Assembly: GCA_016793185.1 (NCBI GenBank)
Contig: JAEUIK010000418.1
Coordinates: forward strand, 1-6,180
Origin: Planctomycetaceae bacterium
GTDB taxonomy: Bacteria; Planctomycetota; Planctomycetia; Pirellulales; JAEUIK01
Direction of reading: 5' to 3'
Length of the DNA: 6,180 nt
Made by a program: the position numbers and the translations under genes. The notes under the pieces are model-generated. The model was not told where the DNA came from, did not search any database, and worked only from the letters and a program-made list of their open reading frames with translations. Each line of letters starts with the position of its first letter. Positions within the stretch are counted from its first letter, which is position 1. This document shows, piece after piece, positions 1 to 5,818 of the stretch.

Positions 1-873
1 CTTGGGATCGAAGACCACGTTGCCGGTGAACGTCGCGACCTTCACCGAGTACTTGCCCGGGCACTTGAGCAGGCTGTACTTGAGGGGGCGGACGCGTTCA
101 TTCATTTCGACCACGAACGGATCGAGTCCTGAGGGAACGAAGTAATCGCGCGGCAACAGGGGATTGGTCACGAGGAAAGCGTTCCCCAAGGGACCGCGCC
201 CCTGCTTGACGTTCCGCACGTAGCCCTTCTTCTGCTCGTCGACGAAGCCCGGCTCGAGCGAGCGCTGGATGATCCGCAGGGCCGCCAGGGGGACGCTCAG
301 CGATTTGCCGTCTTTGATCTGCAGACACTGCGGTTCGAGGTACTTGACCTTTTTGAGCGTTCGCTGCGCATCGGGATCGTCGACCGACGAGAATTCTCCG
401 ACCAGCACCGCGATTTCCTCGAACTCTTCGCCGCGCTGGTATCGCATGGCGATCGGATCGCCGTACTTGTCGATGCCGTTGCCGTCGATCTTGCCGGTGA
501 AATCGAACTTTTTCTTGTGCGCGAACGCCGGCAGCTTGTAGCGCTTGCGCAACTCGAGCACCAGGTCGTTGGCTTGCTGGGCCGCTCCCTCACCCGAGAA
601 GGTTACGGCCAGAATCATCCAGGGCCCGTTCGTATCGGCCAGCGTGTACGACTTGTCGGGGTCCGCCTCGGGGCGGTTAAAGACGATCAGCTTGGTAAAG
701 GGATTGGCCGCCGCCTGGGGGACCGACCCCAGGGCCATAACCAGTGCGAGGGCCAAGAGCCCCCACCCCGGGAACGGCGCGGCTTGGACCGGAGCGCCCG
801 CCGCTGCGCTCGCGACAACCCGCCTCGCGCGGTCACCCGCGGCATTCGTCTTTCCGTACTGGCCCAACGGCAT
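1..873 (-). CDS. Secreted protein with SPOR-like segments, function unknown (3' end outside window)
   Basis: An open frame of 291 codons runs from ATG at 873 to the left edge without a stop, so the C-terminus is missing. The start is supported by AAGGAGG five bases upstream, and no other good start lies in the N-terminal region. The N-terminus looks like a signal peptide with a long n-region: Arg at 15, 17 and 18, a hydrophobic core at about residues 37-51, and an AAA|N cleavage site after residue 56. In the mature part, residues 84-110 (starting PWMILAVTF), 153-177 (starting EIAVLVGEF) and 273-291 (starting YSVKVATF) share a pattern of beta strand, glycine or phenylalanine turn and, in the first two, an Ala/Gln/Leu-rich helix, as in peptidoglycan-binding SPOR domains. 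That assignment is my inference from pattern, not a search. Similar hypothetical proteins occur in planctomycetes as I recall. It lies downstream of mtaB on the same strand, but a 220-bp gap argues for its own promoter. Confidence 0.8.
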   Translation of the reverse strand, partial: MPLGQYGKTNAAGDRARRVVASAAAGAPVQAAPFPGWGLLALALVMALGSVPQAAANPFTKLIVFNRPEADPDKSYTLADTNGPWMILAVTFSGEGAAQQANDLVLELRKRYKLPAFAHKKKFDFTGKIDGNGIDKYGDPIAMRYQRGEEFEEIAVLVGEFSSVDDPDAQRTLKKVKYLEPQCLQIKDGKSLSVPLAALRIIQRSLEPGFVDEQKKGYVRNVKQGRGPLGNAFLVTNPLLPRDYFVPSGLDPFVVEMNERVRPLKYSLLKCPGKYSVKVATFTGNVVFDPK

Positions 874-878
874 CGAGG

Positions 879-885
879 CCTCCTT
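879..885 (-). promoter_or_regulatory. Strong ribosome binding site of the secreted protein gene
   Basis: On the minus strand the sequence reads AAGGAGGCCTCGATG. This is a near-perfect Shine-Dalgarno core ending five bases before the ATG at 873. It fixes the start of the secreted protein even though this gives an unusually long stretch (about 36 residues) before the hydrophobic core of the signal peptide. Confidence 0.8.
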
Positions 886-1048
886 GCCTTTCCAGCCAAC
901 CACGTACCTTAGCGCGGGTGCTCGCCGGCCTGACGAGCCACTCGTGCCGCGGGCGCGGCGCGACCGCTTCGAGGGTCAGGCGCACCTGGTTTCAATCCGC
1001 GTGGAAGTCATCCGTCCGGAGAACCCGGTCGATTTGCTACCGATAAGG

Positions 1049-1075
1049 GGCGGGAGTCTAACAAAGGGCCCCGCC
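1049..1075 (-). terminator. Possible weak hairpin after mtaB
   Basis: About 20 bases past the mtaB stop, GGCGGG (1075-1070 on the minus strand) can pair with CCCGCC (1054-1049) across a 15-base loop. An alternative pairing, GGGGC with GCCCC, overlaps it. The 3' flank reads CCTTAT and is not a real U-tract, so intrinsic termination is uncertain. The rest of the 874-1093 spacer shows no gene. A TTGAAA at about 990-995 (minus strand) resembles a -35 box, but no good -10 box follows at the right distance, so I do not call a promoter. Confidence 0.22.
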
Positions 1076-1093
1076 GCGCTGCTAGGGAAAATC

Positions 1094-2521
1094 TTACAGT
1101 CCCGAAGCTCGCGCAGTTTTCCCAGGTTCGCATGCTTCCGGGCGGCAAAGCTCTCCAACCAGCCCGGTCGCATCCATTTCCACAGCGGCAACCCGCACTA
1201 GCTGGCGCCGCAGCTCCGCTCCGCCCGCCACGCGGACGGAAACGCTCCGACAGGCGGTCCCCTGCATCCACCCGCTGCGCGCGGGGACCGGCGTCTCGAC
1301 GAGCAGGTTGAGCTCTCGCCCGAGCAGCCGGCGCTGGAACGCTTGTTGCAGCTCCCTATCGAGTTCAACCAAGCGCTCGTAACGTGCCGCTTTGATCGCG
1401 GCCGGCACCTGATCGCTCAATCTGGCCGCGTCGGTCCCCCGCCGCGGACTGTAGGTGAAGGCATGGATCTTGGCGAAGCCGACTTCGCGGGCCAGCGCAA
1501 GCGTCTCGGCAAATTCCGCCTCCGTTTCCCCGGGAAAGCCCACGATGATGTCGGTGGTGATCGCCGGCAGATCCAAGGCGCGCTGCACGAGTCGACAGCG
1601 ATCCAAATAGCGCTGGGCACCCCCGCGCCGCCGCATGCGCTGCAGCACGGCGTCGGAGCCGCTTTGCAGGGCGAGATGGACGTGGGGGGCGATTCTCCGT
1701 GGGTGGGCCGCCATGACCTCCACCAGTTCGCGCGTGACTTCGGTGGCCTCGATACTCGACAGGCGAATGCGAAACTCGCCCGGCAACTCGACCAGCCGCT
1801 CGAGCAAATGCGACAGCCGCAGCCAGGCCGACTTCTCGCGCCCGCGGTTCATGTCGACGCCATAGTGCCCGAGGTGAATGCCCGTCAGCACGACTTCGTG
1901 ATAACCGTTGGCGACGAGCCGGGCGACTTCGGCCACGATCTCCGCGGCGGGGCGGCTCGCCAATCCCGGCCGGACTTGCGGAATGATGCAGAAACTGCAA
2001 TTGAGCAGGCAACCATCCTGGACCTTGACGAACGCCCGTTGCCGGCCGGCGAAGGTCGAGATGCCGCTGGGAACCTGCGACACCCCGGCGCGCGTCAGCC
2101 AGTCGGGGAGCTCGCGTTTGTCGGTGACGACTTCGGTGACGCCTGGGAGGCTGGCCACCTCGTCGGGCGCGCGCGTCGCGTAGCACCCCATCACGACGAT
2201 GCGGGCCGCGGGATTGTCGCGGGCCAGGCGGCGCACCAGTTGCCGGCTCTTGGCGTCTCCTTCGGCGGTGACGGTGCAGGTGTTGACGATGCAGAGATCG
2301 GCGCGTTCGTCGGCCGCGGCATCGCGATAGCCCGCCGTGAGCAACCCCTGGCGGACGAATTCGGTCTCGTACTGGTTGACCTTGCAGCCCAGCGTGAACG
2401 ACTTGAGACGGAGCGCGGACTGCGGCTCCGGGGGAGACTGGAGGCCGTCAGGGGGCGGGCTCGATCGAGGCTCGCATCGAGCCGCTGCAATCGTCGACGA
2501 GGTCGTCCTTGCCAAACGCAT
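1094..2521 (-). CDS. mtaB: tRNA (N6-threonylcarbamoyladenosine(37)-C2)-methylthiotransferase MtaB
   Basis: A 475-residue radical-SAM methylthiotransferase. The family adds a methylthio group to t6A37 in tRNAs that read ANN codons, giving ms2t6A, using two [4Fe-4S] clusters in the cytosol. The N-terminal UPF0004 domain carries the three cluster cysteines C46 (TLGCKVNQYETEF, the MtaB signature), C82 (VNTCTVT) and C113 (MGCYA). The radical-SAM motif CLLNCSFC supplies C171, C175 and C178. Further family marks are EVVLTGIHLGHYG (209-221), LALQSGSD (283-290), FPGETEAEF (329-337) and FTYSPRRGT (355-363). Residues of about 399-460 fit a TRAM-like RNA-binding domain. The signature TLGCKVNQ normally lies within the first 15 or so residues; here a Pro/Ser/Ala-rich extension of about 40 residues precedes it. 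The only in-frame starts are ATG at 2521 or TTG at 2515, both inside clpS, so the genes overlap by 74 bp. The RBS is weak, which suggests translational coupling to clpS. Specificity as MtaB rather than MiaB or RimO rests on the KVNQ signature. Confidence 0.93.
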   Translation of the reverse strand: MRLARTTSSTIAAARCEPRSSPPPDGLQSPPEPQSALRLKSFTLGCKVNQYETEFVRQGLLTAGYRDAAADERADLCIVNTCTVTAEGDAKSRQLVRRLARDNPAARIVVMGCYATRAPDEVASLPGVTEVVTDKRELPDWLTRAGVSQVPSGISTFAGRQRAFVKVQDGCLLNCSFCIIPQVRPGLASRPAAEIVAEVARLVANGYHEVVLTGIHLGHYGVDMNRGREKSAWLRLSHLLERLVELPGEFRIRLSSIEATEVTRELVEVMAAHPRRIAPHVHLALQSGSDAVLQRMRRRGGAQRYLDRCRLVQRALDLPAITTDIIVGFPGETEAEFAETLALAREVGFAKIHAFTYSPRRGTDAARLSDQVPAAIKAARYERLVELDRELQQAFQRRLLGRELNLLVETPVPARSGWMQGTACRSVSVRVAGGAELRRQLVRVAAVEMDATGLVGELCRPEACEPGKTARASGL

Positions 2522-2816
2522 GTATCTGATCTCGCTTGAGCTCGGCGTGTTCGCGGGTCGTGGTCAACACGACCGCCTTACCGCGCGTGTCGACCTCGAC
2601 GGCCAGTTGATAGCCCTTTTCCGGGGGATAGCCGAACAGCCGCTGGAGCATCAGCACCACATAGAGGTGCGTATGCGCTTCGTCGTTCCACAAGACAACG
2701 TGGTAGGGGGGTTGGCGCTTGGGCTGCTGTCGGCGGTCGGGCGCGGTTCGCGATTTCTGAGCCGATTCCTCGTCCTCGATGACCTCGGCAGGGACAGCCG
2801 CACCCTCTGGAGCCAT
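2448..2816 (-). CDS. clpS: ATP-dependent Clp protease adaptor ClpS, divergent form
   Basis: A 122-residue protein. ClpS binds the N-domain of ClpA or ClpC and hands over N-degron substrates. The start at 2816 is set by GGAGG five bases upstream. Residues 1-36 are a variable, charged and probably disordered tail; the ClpS fold covers about 37-105. Aligned by eye with the E. coli protein, the ND pair is kept (N44-D45, E. coli N34-D35), as are GKA (79-81) and the ClpA-contact positions E89 and K94 (E. coli E79, K84). Two pocket positions differ: E. coli H66, which holds the substrate alpha-amino group, is D76, and the gatekeeper M40 is H50. The fold and docking face therefore look intact, while substrate choice may differ. 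It is the first gene of a probable clpS-mtaB unit; no clpA or clpC lies in the window. A planctomycete ClpS-like paralogue with another role is the main alternative. Confidence 0.88.
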   Translation of the reverse strand: MAPEGAAVPAEVIEDEESAQKSRTAPDRRQQPKRQPPYHVVLWNDEAHTHLYVVLMLQRLFGYPPEKGYQLAVEVDTRGKAVVLTTTREHAELKRDQIHAFGKDDLVDDCSGSMRASIEPAP

Positions 2817-2821
2817 GATTG

Positions 2822-2826
2822 CCTCC
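2822..2826 (-). promoter_or_regulatory. Ribosome binding site that sets the clpS start
   Basis: The minus strand reads GGAGGCAATCATG, a good Shine-Dalgarno core five bases from the ATG at 2816. The frame stays open further upstream, but the upstream residues have no ClpS character and would run into the start of the divergent peptidase gene, so the short form is preferred. Confidence 0.75.
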
Positions 2827-2938
2827 GCTCGCTCGGCGTCACTAGGATACCCGTCACTATCGCCTATACTATGACCAAACCAGGCCGGCGTCCAACGCCC
2901 GTGCCCGGGCGCCGGTTGTCTCGCGCATCTTGCCCCCC
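2827..2938. promoter_or_regulatory. Divergent promoter region between clpS and the M20 peptidase gene
   Basis: The 139 bp between the two divergent starts must hold the promoters of both units. The AT-richest part is 2841-2880. On the plus strand TATACT (2865-2870) is a good -10 box, but the correctly spaced -35 position is poor. On the minus strand TTGGAC (about 2893-2888) followed after 18 bases by TAGTAT (about 2869-2864) is a possible promoter for clpS-mtaB. The two candidates would overlap in their -10 elements and so could compete. A small inverted repeat, CCGGCG (2885-2890) with CGCCGG (2910-2915), lies between them and the peptidase gene. The existence of promoters here is inferred from layout; the exact boxes are weak calls. 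Confidence 0.4.
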
Positions 2939-2955
2939 GAGGGAAGCCAGATTCC

Positions 2956-4335
2956 ATGTCCGACATCGACCAGTACCTTACCGAGAGCGCCTCGCGGTTC
3001 GAGGACGAATTGTGCGAACTGCTGCGGATTCCCAGCGTCAGCGCCGACGGCAAATTCAAGGCCGACGTGCGCCGTGCGGGGGAATGGGTCGCGGCGCAGT
3101 TCCGGCAACTGGGGTTTGCCACGCAGTTGTGCGAGACAGCCGGGCACCCGATCGTTTTCGCCGAGTCGCCGCAAGTGCCCGGCGCGCCCACCGTGCTGGT
3201 GTACGGTCACTACGACGTGCAGCCGCCGGATCCGCTCCAAGAGTGGATTTCGCCCCCCTTCGAGCCGACGCGCCGCAACGGCAACCTGTACGCCCGCGGC
3301 GCCACCGACGACAAAGGACAGATGCTGACGCACATCAAGAGCGCCGAGGCCTGGGTGAAGACGCGCGGCAAGCTGCCCGTGAACCTCAAGTACCTGATTG
3401 AAGGCGAAGAGGAGGTCGGCAGCGACAACCTCTACAAGTTCATCGACAGCCACAAGACCCAACTGGCCGCCGATGTGGCCGTGATCAGCGATACCAGCCA
3501 GTTCGGACCGGGCCAGCCGGCCATCACCTACGGGTTGAAGGGAATCGCCTACTACGAGCTGCACCTGACCGGCCCCAAACAGGATCTGCACTCGGGCACG
3601 TTCGGGGGGGCGGTCACCAATCCGGCCAATACGTTGGCCAAGCTCCTCGCCGCGATCGCCGATGCCGACGGGCGCGTGCAGCTCCCTGGCTTCTACGATC
3701 AAGTCGTCCCGCTCTCGGCCGACGAGCGTCAGCAGTTCGCCGCCCTGCCGTTTGACGAGCAGGAATTCATGGCACAGGTGGGTGTTGCGGGAGTCACGGG
3801 GGAGGCGGGCTACTCGACACTCGAACGCAAGTGGGCACGCCCGACCTTCGACATCAACGGCCTCACCAGCGGCTACCAGGGGGAGGGGGCGAAGACCGTG
3901 CTGCCGGCTAAGGCGTCGGCCAAATTCAGTTTCCGCCTGGTTCCCAACCAGGATCCTGCCCAGGTTTCGGCCTCACTGGAGAAGTTCCTCCGCGAGCGGC
4001 TCCCTCCCGGCATCACCCTGGAGCTGGTCGACATGCACGGCGCGCCCGGCGTGGTGATCCCGCTCACCAGCCCTTATGTCGCGGCCGCCGCCGAGGCCGT
4101 CGAGCAGGGATTTGGCCGGGCGCCGGTCTTCATTCGCGAAGGGGGATCGATCCCGGTCGTCACCGCCTTCCGCGAAAAGCTGGGAATCGATACGCTGTTG
4201 CTCGGCTGGGGACTCAACGACGACAACATGCATTCGCCCAACGAGAAGTTCTCGCTGGCGGATTTCCACCGCGGCATCAAGTCGAGCGCCCACCTGTGGG
4301 ACACGTTGAGTCGCGTGCAGGCGGCGAAAGCGTAG
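2956..4335 (+). CDS. M20-family dinuclear zinc metallopeptidase (dipeptidase)
   Basis: A 459-residue cytosolic hydrolase with no signal peptide, full length for bacterial M20 dipeptidases related to carnosinase and Cys-Gly dipeptidase. Such enzymes cleave dipeptides or short peptides with two zinc or manganese ions. The catalytic set is complete: H85 with D87 in GHYDVQP; the bridging D118 in RGATDDKG; general base E152 and ligand E153 in EGEEEVGS; ligand D179 in VISDT; and ligand H426 in HSPNEKF. H212 in DLHSGTFGG, which opens the lid and dimerisation domain (about 195-325), is the residue that reaches into the partner active site in this family. REGGSIPVV (394-402) is the substrate carboxylate-binding segment. 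The start ATG at 2956 has GAGGGA at 2939-2944, 11 bases away, a rather long spacing. It is divergent from clpS and 100 bp upstream of serS. The true substrate cannot be read from the sequence; deacetylase or carboxypeptidase activity within M20 is less likely given the carnosinase-like motifs. Confidence 0.93.
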   Translation: MSDIDQYLTESASRFEDELCELLRIPSVSADGKFKADVRRAGEWVAAQFRQLGFATQLCETAGHPIVFAESPQVPGAPTVLVYGHYDVQPPDPLQEWISPPFEPTRRNGNLYARGATDDKGQMLTHIKSAEAWVKTRGKLPVNLKYLIEGEEEVGSDNLYKFIDSHKTQLAADVAVISDTSQFGPGQPAITYGLKGIAYYELHLTGPKQDLHSGTFGGAVTNPANTLAKLLAAIADADGRVQLPGFYDQVVPLSADERQQFAALPFDEQEFMAQVGVAGVTGEAGYSTLERKWARPTFDINGLTSGYQGEGAKTVLPAKASAKFSFRLVPNQDPAQVSASLEKFLRERLPPGITLELVDMHGAPGVVIPLTSPYVAAAAEAVEQGFGRAPVFIREGGSIPVVTAFREKLGIDTLLLGWGLNDDNMHSPNEKFSLADFHRGIKSSAHLWDTLSRVQAAKA

Positions 4336-4359
4336 TCGTCTGCCACCTGGTGCCGGCTC

Positions 4360-4378
4360 CGGGGAGTTGCGATCCCCG
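4360..4378 (+). terminator. Small GC hairpin between the peptidase gene and serS
   Basis: CGGGGA (4360-4365) and TCCCCG (4373-4378) can form a six-pair stem with a seven-base loop, 25 bases after the peptidase stop. No T-run follows directly; TTT and TTTT appear only at about 4389 and 4397. It might be a weak terminator or attenuator, or chance in GC-rich DNA. In the rest of the 4336-4435 spacer, TACATT (4393-4398) resembles a -10 box with TTGCGA (4367-4372) upstream, but the 20-base spacing is too long for a firm call. I see no T-box or other recognisable leader for serS. Confidence 0.25.
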
Positions 4379-4435
4379 CCGAGGTCCGTTTCTACATTTT
4401 GACGCTTTGCCGCACTGCCGAAGGTCGCCCTCAAC

Positions 4436-5719
4436 ATGCTCGATCGAAAATACATTCTGGAACATGCCGCCGAGGTCAAGGAGAACTGCCGCCAGCGGGG
4501 CGTCGAGGTCGACGTCGACCGCTTCGTCGCGCTCGAGCACGAGCGCCGTGCCAAGCAGACCGAGGTCGAGCAGCTCCAACGCTCAGCCAACGAGGTCGCC
4601 AAGAGCATCGGCAAGGCCGCCAACGAGGCCGAGCGCGAAGCGCGCAAGGCCGAGGGGCGCAAGCTCCGCGACGAGACCACGGCGCTGCAGAAGCAGCTCG
4701 ACGACCTGAGCGGCGAAATCGACCGCCTGCACCGGCATATCCCCAACCTGACGCATCCCGCGGCTCCCCCGGGCGTGGGCGACGACGCCGCGCGCGAAGT
4801 GCGCCGCGGCCAGACGCCGATCCGCAAGTTCGACTTCCGGCCCCAGGACCACGTCACCCTCGGCGAAGCGCTCGGGCTGTTCGATCTCGAAGGGGGAGCC
4901 AAGGTCGCCGGCCACGGCTTTTACTTCCTCAAGAACGACGCCGTGCTGCTGGAATTGGCCCTGGTGCATTTTGTGATCAGTAAGCTTGTGGGGCTGGGTT
5001 TCACGCCGACGGTCACCCCAGACCTGGCCCGCAACGAGATCCTCGAAGGGATCGGCTTCATTCCGCGGGGTCCCGAGACGCAAATCTACAGCGTCGACGG
5101 CTCGGATCTCAGCCTGGTGGCGACGGCCGAGATCACGCTCGGCGGACTCCTCTCGAACGAGACGCTCGAGGCCGACAAGCTCCCCGTCAAGCTCTGCGGC
5201 ATCAGCCATTGCTTTCGCACCGAGGCGGGGGCGCACGGGCGGGCCACGAAGGGACTCTACCGCGTCCACCAGTTCACCAAGGTCGAGATGTTCGCCTTCA
5301 CGCGCCCCGAGGAAAGCGACGCGACCCTCGAGGAGTTTTGCGCTCTCGAATGCGAGATCTTCGACGCTCTGGGCATTCCCTATCGCGTGATCGACACCGC
5401 CGTCGGCGACCTCGGGGGACCGGCCTATCGCAAGTACGACCTTGAGGCCTGGATGCCGGGGCGCGGCGAGAATGGCGAGTTCGGCGAGATCACCAGCACC
5501 TCGAATTGCACCGATTACCAGGCCCGCCGCCTCAACATCCGCTTCAAGCTGCCTGGCGAGAAGGGAACACACTTCGTCCACACTCTCAACGGCACCGCCG
5601 TGGCGATCAGCCGTGCGCTGGTGGCCATCCTCGAGAACTACCAGCAGGCCGATGGCTCGGTCGTCGTGCCCGAGGTGCTCCGCGCCCTGGTCGGCAAAGA
5701 CCGCCTCGCGGCGAAGTAG
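4436..5719 (+). CDS. serS: Seryl-tRNA synthetase
   Basis: A 427-residue class II aminoacyl-tRNA synthetase that charges tRNA-Ser (and tRNA-Sec where present) with serine in the cytosol; the length is normal. The N-terminus MLDRKYILEH is typical and fixes the start. Residues of about 28-105 form the long antiparallel coiled-coil arm, rich in Glu, Arg, Lys and Ala, that grips the variable arm of tRNA-Ser. The catalytic core follows: motif 1 at about 176-199, TAE (230-232) that binds serine, motif 2 with F260-R261-T262-E263 and the RVHQF-KVE stretch (276-284), and motif 3 NGTAVAISRALVAILENYQ (385-403) with R393 for ATP. The central part (HCFRTEAGAHG, YRVHQFTKVEMF, EAWMPG, STSNCTDYQARR) resembles the plant plastid and mitochondrial enzyme, as I recall it, more than E. 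coli SerRS. The RBS is weak (AAGG at 4421-4424). Transcription could be with the peptidase gene or from its own promoter in the 100-bp spacer. Confidence 0.97.
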   Translation: MLDRKYILEHAAEVKENCRQRGVEVDVDRFVALEHERRAKQTEVEQLQRSANEVAKSIGKAANEAEREARKAEGRKLRDETTALQKQLDDLSGEIDRLHRHIPNLTHPAAPPGVGDDAAREVRRGQTPIRKFDFRPQDHVTLGEALGLFDLEGGAKVAGHGFYFLKNDAVLLELALVHFVISKLVGLGFTPTVTPDLARNEILEGIGFIPRGPETQIYSVDGSDLSLVATAEITLGGLLSNETLEADKLPVKLCGISHCFRTEAGAHGRATKGLYRVHQFTKVEMFAFTRPEESDATLEEFCALECEIFDALGIPYRVIDTAVGDLGGPAYRKYDLEAWMPGRGENGEFGEITSTSNCTDYQARRLNIRFKLPGEKGTHFVHTLNGTAVAISRALVAILENYQQADGSVVVPEVLRALVGKDRLAAK

Positions 5720-5766
5720 CGGGGCCGTCGCACCGCGAAAACCGCGCAGACAATGAATTGCCCGCG

Positions 5767-5818
5767 GCACCTCACCCTGCCGGTGCATCGGCCGAGTGCG
5801 TTCATTCGCTACGCGAAT
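5767..5818. terminator. Two hairpins in the convergent spacer between serS and the mutase gene
   Basis: serS and the mutase gene end 89 bp apart on opposite strands. Here GCACC (5767-5771) can pair with GGTGC (5782-5786) across a ten-base loop. Next to it ATTCGC (5804-5809) and GCGAAT (5813-5818) form a six-pair stem with a three-base loop that includes the mutase stop codon. Neither is followed by a clear T-run on either strand, so they are not classical intrinsic terminators. The position suggests a shared termination or mRNA-end structure, but the call is weak. Confidence 0.3.

Noticed and set aside
781..840. Possible twin-arginine (Tat) signal in the secreted protein (Arg17-Arg18)
   Set aside because: The residues around RR do not match S-R-R-x-F-L-K, and the hydrophobic core begins nearly 20 residues later, so a Sec-type signal is more likely.
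545..1201. Plus-strand open frame crossing the start of the secreted protein gene and the spacer
   Set aside because: It lies opposite the secreted protein (good RBS and signal peptide), across the spacer, and over the 3' end of mtaB. Its composition is random-looking with no domain.
1343..2539. Long plus-strand open frame of nearly 400 codons opposite mtaB
   Set aside because: It is antisense to a gene with full catalytic motifs; its product has no family character and the frame is open because of GC-rich third-position bias.
2869..3702. Minus-strand open frame opposite the 5' part of the M20 peptidase gene
   Set aside because: It overlaps catalytic-motif coding sequence of the peptidase and shows no protein family features of its own.
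4583..5788. Long minus-strand open frame of about 400 codons opposite serS
   Set aside because: It is a mirror of the serS coding sequence, which carries all class II motifs; no RBS or recognisable domain.
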